DNA from: an uncultured Azospirillum sp.
GTDB lineage: Bacteria; Pseudomonadota; Alphaproteobacteria; RF32; CAG-239
DNA length: 48,756 bases
Assembly (NCBI GenBank): GCA_900542055.1
Contig: UQMA01000010.1
Span: 1-48,756 of the forward strand
Direction: 5' to 3'
How positions within the stretch are numbered: position 1 is the first letter of the stretch; each line of letters begins with the position of its first letter. A program made the translations under genes and the position numbers. This document shows positions 34,011-42,363 of this stretch, one piece after another. A model generated the notes under the pieces. The model was not told the DNA's origin and ran no database searches. It saw only the letters and a list, made by a program, of their open reading frames with translations.

Positions 34011-35078
34011 CTAAATTTTATCAAAGTTAATTCTGGGATCGACCAGCGAATAAGTTATGTCGCTGACCAGTTTGAGCACCAATCCGAGCAAAGCAAAAAT
34101 ATACAATGTTCCAAAAACCACCGGATAATCACGGGTTGTAATTGCTTCGTACCCTAAAAGCCCTAATCCGTTCAGCGAAAAAATAACTTCAATCAGCAAA
34201 GAGCCGGTAAATAACATTTTTATCAACAAAGCCGGAAATCCGGCAATAACTATCAGCATTGCATTGCGAAAAACATGATTGTATAAAATGCTATGTTCAC
34301 TCAATCCTTTGGCACGGGCAGTTAAAACATAAGGTTTTGACAATTCTTCCAAAAACGAATTTTTGGTAAGCATGGTTAAACTGGCAAAGCCACCAACCAC
34401 CATAGCTGTTACAGGCAAGGCTATATGCCAAAAATAATCCAAAATTTTCTTATACCAATTTAAACTTTCCCAATTATCCGATGTAAGCCCCCGCAACGGA
34501 AAAATATGCCAATATGTACCGCCGGCAAAAAACACTATTAAAAAAACCGCAAACAAAAAAACCGGAATAGCCGAACCGAGAACCACCGCAAATGATGTCC
34601 AAATATCAAATTTTGAACCATCTTTTACCGCTTTTCGCACACCTAACGGAATTGCTATCATATATATTAACAAAGTTGACCACAATCCTAACGAAACAGA
34701 AACAGGCATTCTTTCTTTTATCAATTGCAAAACGCTTTTATCTTGATAATAGCTTTGTCCGAAATCAAAAAGCGCATAATCTTTCAGCATTTTCCAAAAA
34801 CGTTGATATACAGGCTTATCAAAACCAAACTGTTTTTCGAGTTCTTTAACCAACTCTTCAGGAACTCCCTGCGCTCCTCGATAACGAGAAGAATCGGAGT
34901 TCATCTGCGCCGAAGATGTCAGCTGTGATTTTGCATCAGTATTCATCCCTCTGTATTGAGCTAAAATATGTTCGACAGGACCTCCCGGAGCCATTTGCAC
35001 AATTGTAAAATTAATCAGCAATATACCAAATAAGGTCACCGGAATCAGCAATAAGCGCTTTATGATATAATTACGCAT
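34011..35078 (-). CDS. yejB: YejB-like microcin C/oligopeptide ABC permease
   Basis: 355 residues. N-terminal membrane helix (LLLIPVTLFGILLINFTIV) followed by the long YejB-type periplasmic loop with MAPGGPVEHILAQYRG and FGFDKPVYQRFWKMLKDY. Five more helices and the BPD permease EAA-like loop (YVLTARAKGLSEHSILYNHV) follow, ending VDPRINFDKI. YejB with YejE forms the membrane channel of the YejABEF peptide importer. Its ATG directly abuts the yejA stop (TAA then ATG). yejE and yejF do not follow; the neighbour is convergent rquA. Confidence 0.92.
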   Translation of the reverse strand: MRNYIIKRLLLIPVTLFGILLINFTIVQMAPGGPVEHILAQYRGMNTDAKSQLTSSAQMNSDSSRYRGAQGVPEELVKELEKQFGFDKPVYQRFWKMLKDYALFDFGQSYYQDKSVLQLIKERMPVSVSLGLWSTLLIYMIAIPLGVRKAVKDGSKFDIWTSFAVVLGSAIPVFLFAVFLIVFFAGGTYWHIFPLRGLTSDNWESLNWYKKILDYFWHIALPVTAMVVGGFASLTMLTKNSFLEELSKPYVLTARAKGLSEHSILYNHVFRNAMLIVIAGFPALLIKMLFTGSLLIEVIFSLNGLGLLGYEAITTRDYPVVFGTLYIFALLGLVLKLVSDITYSLVDPRINFDKI

Positions 35079-36887
35079 TTATTTTTCCTTTTTTACCCAC
35101 CAAACATCAGGCTGAAAGCCTACTTTTGCTTTTGTCTTTTTGTGTTCGAAACGATTTCGGTAAGCAACTCTTTGTGTTGGAGAAAACCATTGCATTATCA
35201 TATAATGTTCATGCAGCAGTACTCTGTCGAGAGCGCGAATATGGGCGGCATAATCTTCTTTTGTTTGCGCCTCGACCAGTTCTTCAAGCAATTTGTCCAC
35301 AACCGGATTTTTTATTCCCAATAAATTATAGCTTCCTTTTATATCAGCAGCGGCGCTGCCCCAAAATTCTTTCTGTTCATTCCCCGGCATCTGGCTGATT
35401 GGGAAAGATAATATAGCCATATCATAATCAAAATTATCAAGTCGATTTTTAAATACATTAACTTCCAAATTACGAAATTCTGCTTTAATTCCTATTTTAG
35501 CAAGATTGCCTATAAACGGCAAAAGAACTCTGGTAAACGAATTTCCATTAGCAGCATTGCCTAAAATTTCAAACTCTAAAGCCTCTCCTGTTTTCAAGTT
35601 TGTCATTTTACCGTTTACAAAATCATAACCGGCTTCATTCAAAAGTTTTACGGCATGCCGCAAATTTTCGCGTGAAACTTTTATATCTTTATAAACCGGA
35701 TTAGCCGGAACTTCAGTAAAAATTTCCGACGGAAGATATTCACGGAAACGATTTAAAATTTCCAGCTCCTTTCCTTGCGGCAAACCCGTAGCTTCCATAC
35801 CGCTGTTAGAAAAATAGCTGTATAACCGCGAATATTGATTATAAAATAAATTTTCGCCCGCCCATTCATAATTGAAAGCCCAATCAATAGCCTCTCTTAC
35901 TCTCCGATCCGAAAACTTTTCACGGCGCAGATTAAAACCGAAATTCTGCAGCCTTGCAGTATTGTTATGAGCGATATTCTCTTTTATAATTTTTCCGCTT
36001 CTCACCAAATCGTTTTCATATCCGGTTACCCATATTTTGGCAATATATTCTTCTCTCATATCTATATTGCCGGCAAACAGCGCCTGCAGTGTGACCGTTG
36101 TATCTTGATAATAGTCATAGCGTATTTCATCAAAATTGTAAAAACCGCGGCGGGAAGGCAAATCTTTTGCCCAATAATCAGGATTGCGCTTAAAAACAAG
36201 ATATTTATTCGGTTCAAAACTTTCCAGAATATAAGGACCGCTGCCAAGAGGTGCTTTAAGCACAGGTTTGGCAAAATCTTTTCCTTTCCAATCTTTAGCC
36301 GAATATATTTTTAATTGGGAAATAATCAGAGGCAGCTCTTTATTGCTGCTATGCGGCTTAAACCAAAAGCGAACATGGCGTTCATTAACTTTTTCAACTT
36401 TATCAACATCCGCATAATATATTTTATAGAGCGGCGCTCCCTTTTCAACCAAACTGTTAAAACTAAAAATAACATCATCGGCCAGAATAGGCGTTCCATC
36501 ACTGAATACAGCCTTTTCGTCAAGAAAAAAACCTACATAATTTTCAGTCAATTCAAACGATTTCGCAATCAGAGGATATGCAACTGTATAATCATCAACG
36601 GGAACAACAGCCAAGGAATCCAAAGTCAATTCCGCAACCTGTGTTGCAGCAATACCCTTAAATATAAAAGGATTAAAATTATCAAAAGTTCCGTAAGCAG
36701 GCAAAACGACTCGACCGCCTTTCGGCGCATCGGGATTTGCATATTCAAAAGAACGCCAATCGCCGGCATATTTAGCCTCGCCATACAACGCAATATATTT
36801 ATATGTATTTCCTAAAGCAGATGAACAGAAAAAGCATACACTTAATAAAGCGGATAAAAATGTTTTATTATTAAACATTTTCCTCAT
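35079..36887 (-). CDS. yejA: YejA-like extracellular solute-binding protein
   Basis: 602 residues from the ATG at 36887; ATG at 36878 is also possible and better spaced from AGGA. A Sec signal peptide (FLSALLSVCFFCSSALG) is followed by a class C (DppA/OppA-like) binding fold. NPDAPKGGRVVLPAYGTFDNFNP, KAVFSDGTPILADDVIFSF and ENIAHNNTARLQNFGFNLRR are YejA-typical when read as separate landmarks. It captures peptides or microcin C-like compounds in the periplasm for YejB. The start overlaps the end of the upstream unknown gene by 17 bases, so translation is probably coupled. Confidence 0.9.
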   Translation of the reverse strand: MRKMFNNKTFLSALLSVCFFCSSALGNTYKYIALYGEAKYAGDWRSFEYANPDAPKGGRVVLPAYGTFDNFNPFIFKGIAATQVAELTLDSLAVVPVDDYTVAYPLIAKSFELTENYVGFFLDEKAVFSDGTPILADDVIFSFNSLVEKGAPLYKIYYADVDKVEKVNERHVRFWFKPHSSNKELPLIISQLKIYSAKDWKGKDFAKPVLKAPLGSGPYILESFEPNKYLVFKRNPDYWAKDLPSRRGFYNFDEIRYDYYQDTTVTLQALFAGNIDMREEYIAKIWVTGYENDLVRSGKIIKENIAHNNTARLQNFGFNLRREKFSDRRVREAIDWAFNYEWAGENLFYNQYSRLYSYFSNSGMEATGLPQGKELEILNRFREYLPSEIFTEVPANPVYKDIKVSRENLRHAVKLLNEAGYDFVNGKMTNLKTGEALEFEILGNAANGNSFTRVLLPFIGNLAKIGIKAEFRNLEVNVFKNRLDNFDYDMAILSFPISQMPGNEQKEFWGSAAADIKGSYNLLGIKNPVVDKLLEELVEAQTKEDYAAHIRALDRVLLHEHYMIMQWFSPTQRVAYRNRFEHKKTKAKVGFQPDVWWVKKEK

Positions 36888-38259
36888 CGGCGGAAACCTT
36901 GTCATTCTTTTTCATTTCTTCCCATTCTTTTTGCAGATTTTTGATTGTTTTATTTGTATTTGCAAAAGCAAAACGGCTTTTTTTCGGCTTTATTTCTTTT
37001 TCTAAAGCATCGTCTTCATCGGGAACATCTATTGCAGTCAAAATTTCATCCAATTTTGCTTTATCTTCGTCAGAAAGTTCATATTCTTCTTTTTTGGCTT
37101 CTGAAACTTTTGGTTCTGATTGACTTTTTTCCGCAGTTTTTTCTTTCTTTTCGGAATTTTTTTCCTCTGCAGTTCCAAAACTTCGTTCCAATGCTATTCT
37201 TAAAGGATCGGGATGATTTTTGTCTTCTTCCTCATCTTCGTGAATACCCAACAATCTGCTCCAGAAAGACGGTTTGTCAGAAGAATTCTCTTCTTTATCA
37301 TTTTCTTCAGCTTCTACACTTTCGGCAACATTTTCTTCGGGAGAAACAAAAATTTCAGAGATTTCCTCTTTATTTTTTTTAGATTCTGCATCTTGCTCTT
37401 TGCCGGAAAGCTCTGTTTGTTCTTCAACGACCGGTTCTTTAGCTTTTTCGTTTTCCGAATTTTCGAAAACAGGTTCTTCAACAAACGATTCTTCAATGTT
37501 TTTTTCTATCGGCATTGCAAGTTGTTTTTCAGGAACATTTTTTTCTTCAACATAATTTTTATTATTTAAATTTCTTGTAATCGGAGCAAAGAAAGCAAAT
37601 ACTTTTCCGAAAACTCCGGTTTCAATAATATCCTGCAAAATATTTTCTTCATCATGATCTTTCAGAAGTCCGAGCAACCGAGTGTAACGGGCGCAAAACT
37701 CTTTTAAACTTCCGGCAAGCAAACTTTGTTCTTGAGCTGCTTTTGCCAGTTTTTTATCAAAATCAGCTGTATTGTTCCGCAAATCAACAAGCGCTTTTGC
37801 AAATCCCCAACGATTTCCCAATCTGGCCAAATTCCAGACGGCACGCAATTTTTCTTCACTCAATAAATGATACCGTTGCAAAATGTCAGCCAAAATTTCA
37901 TTCATTTCGCTGATATACAATTCTATTTTACCTAATGCAAAAACGTGCGCTTGCTGCTGTGTACCTTTCAGTAAAACCCGCGCAGCAGCGTCTATATATT
38001 CCTGATTTTGGTTTATTTGCAAAGATAATAAAGTAAATTGTTTTTGCAAACCCGCTTCATGGCGTAAATTATAAAATTTTCCCCAAATCGACCACAAAGT
38101 TAAAAGGGGTAAAAAAACAATAACCGCATACAAAGACATATCCATAAGGCTTATAGCTGTCAAATCGACGCTAACCAAACGGGCGCTGATATAAAAAGCC
38201 GCAGATATTAACCATACGATTGTGGCAAAGACCGCCGTAAAAAAGCTAAATGTAAGCAC
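36871..38259 (-). CDS. Unknown membrane protein with long acidic tail
   Basis: 462 residues, GTG start with GGAG eight bases upstream. Two membrane helices at residues about 5-27 (FFTAVFATIVWLISAAFYI) and 38-60 (SLYAVIVFLPLLTLWSIW) are followed by a helical domain to about residue 235 (YIDAAARVLLKG, KLRAVWNLARLGNRWGFAKA). Residues about 240-462 are a Glu/Lys/Ser-rich, probably disordered, cytoplasmic tail with two small ordered islands (FWSRLLGIHEDEEED, LSDEDKAKLDEILTAIDVPDE). I do not recognise the family. It is co-oriented with yejA and overlaps its start. Confidence 0.65.
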   Translation of the reverse strand: MLTFSFFTAVFATIVWLISAAFYISARLVSVDLTAISLMDMSLYAVIVFLPLLTLWSIWGKFYNLRHEAGLQKQFTLLSLQINQNQEYIDAAARVLLKGTQQQAHVFALGKIELYISEMNEILADILQRYHLLSEEKLRAVWNLARLGNRWGFAKALVDLRNNTADFDKKLAKAAQEQSLLAGSLKEFCARYTRLLGLLKDHDEENILQDIIETGVFGKVFAFFAPITRNLNNKNYVEEKNVPEKQLAMPIEKNIEESFVEEPVFENSENEKAKEPVVEEQTELSGKEQDAESKKNKEEISEIFVSPEENVAESVEAEENDKEENSSDKPSFWSRLLGIHEDEEEDKNHPDPLRIALERSFGTAEEKNSEKKEKTAEKSQSEPKVSEAKKEEYELSDEDKAKLDEILTAIDVPDEDDALEKEIKPKKSRFAFANTNKTIKNLQKEWEEMKKNDKVSADEENV

Positions 38260-38389
38260 TGTTTGTCTCCGAGCAATTATTTTTATCTATACTATAAATA
38301 TTTGAGAAATATTTGCAATCAGATTTCTGATTTTATCTTTGAGCTCCTGCCTGCTAAAAATCATAGAAATTCACATACACGAAAAATAA

Positions 38390-38418
38390 TTGTCGTAATT
38401 TACAACAAATTGTGTTAT
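38390..38418 (+). promoter_or_regulatory. Possible accA promoter
   Basis: TTGTCG, 17-base spacer, TGTTAT, 39 bases before the accA ATG. Both boxes match 4 of 6 bases. Confidence 0.3.
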
Positions 38419-38456
38419 TGCATAGTCAACTTAAAACATAGAAAGAGTGACTTAGA

Positions 38457-39440
38457 ATGAGCAATGATGCAAATGTAGTTTTAGACTTTGAAAAAAAAAT
38501 CGTTGAAATTGAAGAAAGAATAAAAACGGTAACAGCTTTGGCAAAAGACAGCGATGTCAATATAGACAAAGAACTTAACCGTTTGCAATTAAAGCTCGAA
38601 AAGCAGTTGAAACTTTCGTACGCAAATTTGACGCCATGGCAGAGAGTACAGATTGCCCGTCATCCCAAAAGACCTCAATGCTTAGATTATGTTAAAGCTC
38701 TGATTGAGGATTTCATTCCTCTGTGCGGCGATAGACTTTTTGCCGATGATCCTACAATGATTGGGGGCATAGGACGTTATCATGGGATTTCAGTTGTCGT
38801 TATCGGACAAGAAAAAGGGTTTGATCTTGAAACCCGCGTTAAATATAATTTCGGTATGGCCAAACCTGAAGGTTATCGCAAAGCTCAGCGCTTGATGGAT
38901 TTGGCTGACAAATTTAATATGCCGGTTATTTGTTTTGTTGATACCGACGGCGCTTATCCCGGAATCGAATCGGAAGCCCGCGGACAGGCTGAAGCTATTG
39001 CCTCTTCAATTCAAAAGTGCTTGCAAATTCATGTTCCTCTGATTTCAGTAGTTATCGGCATGGGAGGTTCCGGCGGCGCAATTGCAATTGCTACGGCAAA
39101 TAGAATCTTAATGCTTGAAAACTCCATTTATTCCGTTATTTCTCCGGAAGGCTGCGCGTCTATTTTGTGGCGTTCGGCTGATAAAGCTAAAGAAGCTGCT
39201 GAAGCCTTACATTTAACGGCGCAGGATCTAAAATCTCTGGGCGTTATTGATGAAATCATTGCTGAACCTATCGGCGGCGCTCACCGCGATGTTTTGGCAA
39301 CAATAGAAAAAGTTGATGAATCGATATACCGCCATTTGCAAGAATTGTTGCCTTTAAGCCGCGAAGAACTGAAAAAGCAACGCAATGAAAAGATTTATGA
39401 GATGGGACATCATATTGATGCTGACAGCATAAAAGGATAG
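38457..39440 (+). CDS. accA: Acetyl-CoA carboxylase carboxyltransferase subunit alpha
   Basis: 327 residues. AccA and AccD form the carboxyltransferase that makes malonyl-CoA for fatty acid synthesis. The N-terminal helical part has WQRVQIARHPKRPQCLDYVK. The crotonase-fold core has GMAKPEGYRKAQRLM, CFVDTDGAYPGIESEARGQ and GMGGSGGAIAIATANRI (oxyanion-hole region). Normal length. It opens a plus-strand run with rmuC, ihfB, a lapA-like gene and accD, all spaced by less than 100 bases. Confidence 0.96.
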   Translation: MSNDANVVLDFEKKIVEIEERIKTVTALAKDSDVNIDKELNRLQLKLEKQLKLSYANLTPWQRVQIARHPKRPQCLDYVKALIEDFIPLCGDRLFADDPTMIGGIGRYHGISVVVIGQEKGFDLETRVKYNFGMAKPEGYRKAQRLMDLADKFNMPVICFVDTDGAYPGIESEARGQAEAIASSIQKCLQIHVPLISVVIGMGGSGGAIAIATANRILMLENSIYSVISPEGCASILWRSADKAKEAAEALHLTAQDLKSLGVIDEIIAEPIGGAHRDVLATIEKVDESIYRHLQELLPLSREELKKQRNEKIYEMGHHIDADSIKG

Positions 39441-39443
39441 TTT

Positions 39444-40556
39444 ATGCCGTCTTTTGTGGAAATTGCATTGATAGCTATTGCCATTCTGTTATTTTTGGCA
39501 ATCATCGCTGTTCTTTTAATGCAATCACGCAACCGTCACACAAGCGATATATTATTGCGCAGTCAATCTGAACTTGCGGGAAGACTTTTTCAAATTGCCG
39601 AACATAATAATTTTGAGCAAAACAAAATAACTCAGGCTTTATCTGAACAAAAACTGTCTCTGCTTAAAATTATTGATGAAAAACTTCTTATGGTATCACA
39701 AAATGTCGGCAACGGACTAAGGCAATCAGCAGAAAAGACCAATGAAACATTATCTTCTTTGCGGGAAAGACTGGCAACAATAGATGCCGCTCAACAAAAA
39801 ATTTCATCTTTATCCGAACAGGTGGTTTCTTTACAGGAAATTCTTTCCAACAAACAGGCACGCGGCGCATTTGGCGAGATTCAGCTTCAGGATTTGGTTT
39901 CATCCATTTTGCCTCCCTCAGCTTATTCTTTTCAAACAGTATTATCCAACCAAAAAAGAGCCGACTGTGTTTTAAAACTTCCCAATCCTCCGGGGACTAT
40001 AGTTATTGACTCAAAATTTCCGTTAGAAAGTTATCATGCTTTGCAAAACGCTTCTTCGGAAGCCGAAAAAGCCGATGCCAAACGCTTTTTCAGAGCTTCG
40101 GTCCTTAAACATATAAAAGATATTTCTGAAAAATATATAATTGCCGGCGAAACAGCCGAATCTGCATTGATGTTTTTGCCGGCCGAATGCGTCTACGCCG
40201 AATTGCATACAAACTTTTGCGATGTGGTTGACACATCTTACAGAGCAAAAGTTTGGATTGTATCTCCAACTACGCTGATGGCCACATTAAACACTGTCAG
40301 AGCAATTCTAAAAGATGCAAAAATGAGAGAACAAGCCGGTATAATTCAAAAAGAAGTCGGAACTTTAATTGATGACATTACCCGTTTGGATGAACGTGTC
40401 AGCAGCTTGTCAAAACACTTTGAAATGGCTGAAAAAGATATAGGAGATATCAAAACATCTTCAGCCAAAATATCAAAACGGATCAATCGGATTGAAGAAA
40501 TCGAGTTCGGAGAAAATGAACCTCCGGCCTTAATTCATCAAAAAAATGCCGAATAA
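39444..40556 (+). CDS. rmuC: RmuC-family DNA recombination protein
   Basis: 370 residues, ATG with AAGGA upstream, three bases after accA. An N-terminal membrane anchor (IAIAILLFLAIIAVLLM) is followed by a coiled coil of about 90 residues (TIDAAQQKISSLSEQ). The RmuC nuclease-like domain has RGAFGEIQLQDLVSSILPPS, VIDSKFPLESYHALQNA and VWIVSPTTLMATLNTVRAIL. RmuC limits inversion at short inverted repeats; its biochemical activity is not well established. Family assignment is clear. Confidence 0.9.
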   Translation: MPSFVEIALIAIAILLFLAIIAVLLMQSRNRHTSDILLRSQSELAGRLFQIAEHNNFEQNKITQALSEQKLSLLKIIDEKLLMVSQNVGNGLRQSAEKTNETLSSLRERLATIDAAQQKISSLSEQVVSLQEILSNKQARGAFGEIQLQDLVSSILPPSAYSFQTVLSNQKRADCVLKLPNPPGTIVIDSKFPLESYHALQNASSEAEKADAKRFFRASVLKHIKDISEKYIIAGETAESALMFLPAECVYAELHTNFCDVVDTSYRAKVWIVSPTTLMATLNTVRAILKDAKMREQAGIIQKEVGTLIDDITRLDERVSSLSKHFEMAEKDIGDIKTSSAKISKRINRIEEIEFGENEPPALIHQKNAE

Positions 40557-40649
40557 AATGCCTTTTTTGAAAGACGGCTATTGATTTCTCAAATAAAAAC
40601 CGCTAATTTACAAACTAAATTTAACTGAATTAATATAAGGATAAAGAAA

Positions 40650-40931
40650 GTGACAAAATCTGAATTAATTGAAAAAATTGCTGCAAAAAATCCAAACTTA
40701 ACCATTAAAGATATCGAAAAAATCGTTTCTGTCATTCTGGACAGCGTTATTAACGCATTGGCAGACGGCGAACGAGTTGAATTTAGAGGTTTCGGTGCAT
40801 TTTCAGTCCGCCCGCGCGCAGAACGCACGGCAAAAAATCCTCGTACAGGCGAAAAACTGCAAGTAGAAGCCCGCAATATTCCGCATTTCAAAGCAGGTAA
40901 ACAGCTTTATGAAATGCTGAATAAAAAATAA
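40650..40931 (+). CDS. ihfB: Integration host factor subunit beta
   Basis: 93 residues from the GTG at 40650. The HU/IHF fold shows LIEKIAAKNPNLTIKDIE, then the GERVEFRGFGAFSVRPRAER beta arm and RNPRTGEKL-type tip (KNPRTGEKLQVEA) ending FKAGKQLYEMLN. RVEFRGFG is the beta-subunit form. IHF binds and bends DNA sharply as a heterodimer with IhfA, which is not in this window. Family clear. Confidence 0.93.
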   Translation: MTKSELIEKIAAKNPNLTIKDIEKIVSVILDSVINALADGERVEFRGFGAFSVRPRAERTAKNPRTGEKLQVEARNIPHFKAGKQLYEMLNKK

Positions 40932-40961
40932 GGTATAATTTTTTTATGAAAGGCACAAAAC

Positions 40962-41393
40962 ATGAGTTTCTTTAAATTAATAATCGGTTTGCCGTTAATT
41001 ATCATTATAGCTGTTATTGCATTTATGAATAACGAAATGGTTACCATTAATTTGTGGCCTTTCTATATAGAAATTACAGCTACTTTAAGTGTTGTTATCA
41101 TCTTTTTAGCCCTGTTTGGCTATATCATCGGCAAGCTTGATTCTTGGGTATCTTATGCCCCGCTGCGTTTAGCTTTGCGCAATCAACTGCGTCAAAACAA
41201 AAAACTGAACGCCGAACAACAAAGACTTGTCGAAAAAGTCGAGGGATTGAAAGAAAATCTCGAAAACATCAAAACAAATGAGCCGGCAAATGCTCAACCG
41301 GTTGAAAAAGCAAATTTATCTTCTAAACTTAAACAAAAATTTTCCGGCTTATTCAAAAGCAAGCCTAAACAAGATGATTTTTGGTGTTTATAA
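40962..41393 (+). CDS. lapA: LapA/DUF1049-family inner-membrane protein
   Basis: 143 residues. Two N-terminal membrane helices (LIIGLPLIIIIAVIAFMNN and LSVVIIFLALFGYIIGKL) flank the short NLWPFYIEI loop characteristic of LapA (YciS). A cytoplasmic coiled coil (residues about 80-110) and a Lys-rich tail follow. In E. coli LapA works with LapB in control of lipopolysaccharide synthesis; here no lapB is adjacent. Position after ihfB is the usual proteobacterial order. Confidence 0.8.
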   Translation: MSFFKLIIGLPLIIIIAVIAFMNNEMVTINLWPFYIEITATLSVVIIFLALFGYIIGKLDSWVSYAPLRLALRNQLRQNKKLNAEQQRLVEKVEGLKENLENIKTNEPANAQPVEKANLSSKLKQKFSGLFKSKPKQDDFWCL

Positions 41394-41411
41394 TAAATAA
41401 GGAAAAATTTT

Positions 41412-42305
41412 ATGAACTGGCTTTCAGATTTTGTACGCCCAAAAGTAAAAAAGAATTCTCAGAAAGAAATTGCCGATGATTTATGGCTTAAATGTCCGGG
41501 ATGCGGCAAATTGCTTTTTACAAAAGAACTTAAAAAGACCTGGTATGTATGCCCTGAATGTGATTATCATTTACGGTTATATTTAGACAAGCGCTTAAAA
41601 ATGTTGTTTGATAACGGCGCTTACAGTGAAGTTTCATTACCTCAGCCGATAGAAGATCCTTTAAAATTTAAGGATAGCAAGCGCTATGCCGATCGTTTAC
41701 GCGCTTACCGAAAAGCCACAGGAAACAATGATGCAATAAAAGTCGCAAGAGGAAATATCGGCGGCGTTAAATGTGTTGTTGCAGCTTTGGATTTTTCTTT
41801 TATGGGCGGTTCTATGGGAATGGCTGTAGGCGAAGGGATTGTTAAAGCTGCCGAACTGGCACTGAAAAACAAACAGCCTTTAATTACCGTATCAAATTCC
41901 GGCGGAGCCCGCATGCAGGAAGGTATTTTATCTTTAATGCAAATGGCACGCACTGCTTCAGCCGTAAACCGTGTCAAAGAAAGCGGTCTGCCATTTATTT
42001 CAATTATGACGGATCCGACAACCGGCGGTGTTTCCGCATCTTTTGCAATGCTTGGAGATATTCATATTGCCGAAAAAGGTTGTTTAATCGGTTTTGCCGG
42101 TCCTCGTGTTATTGAACAAACTATTCGTGAAAAATTGCCTGAAGGTTTTCAGAAAGCAGAATATTTGCGGGAACACGGTATGGTAGATGTTGTTGTTCAC
42201 CGTTCTGAGATGAAAAACACATTGGCTAAAATTTTGCAGCTTTTAATGGGAAAGAAAAGCGAAACAACCGACGGAAAAAGCGAAAAGACTAAAAAAACAG
42301 CATAG
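41412..42305 (+). CDS. accD: Acetyl-CoA carboxylase carboxyltransferase subunit beta
   Basis: 297 residues, ATG with AAGGA upstream. An N-terminal zinc ribbon (LKCPGCGKLLFTKEL, then YVCPECDYH) precedes the crotonase-fold core: DFSFMGGSMGMAVGEGI, VSNSGGARMQEGILSLMQM, MTDPTTGGVSASFAMLGD and AGPRVIEQTI. It partners AccA, encoded 3 kb upstream in the same run. Normal length, with a Lys/Ser-rich tail. Confidence 0.96.
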   Translation: MNWLSDFVRPKVKKNSQKEIADDLWLKCPGCGKLLFTKELKKTWYVCPECDYHLRLYLDKRLKMLFDNGAYSEVSLPQPIEDPLKFKDSKRYADRLRAYRKATGNNDAIKVARGNIGGVKCVVAALDFSFMGGSMGMAVGEGIVKAAELALKNKQPLITVSNSGGARMQEGILSLMQMARTASAVNRVKESGLPFISIMTDPTTGGVSASFAMLGDIHIAEKGCLIGFAGPRVIEQTIREKLPEGFQKAEYLREHGMVDVVVHRSEMKNTLAKILQLLMGKKSETTDGKSEKTKKTA

Positions 42306-42363
42306 TTGAACATCCTGACTATGCACGCCGTAACCGACGGCATTTATAATAAGGAGTAGAGCT

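Noticed and set aside
36315..36815. 166-codon plus-strand open frame inside yejA
   Set aside because: No ribosome-binding site or recognisable domain; yejA is coding on the other strand.
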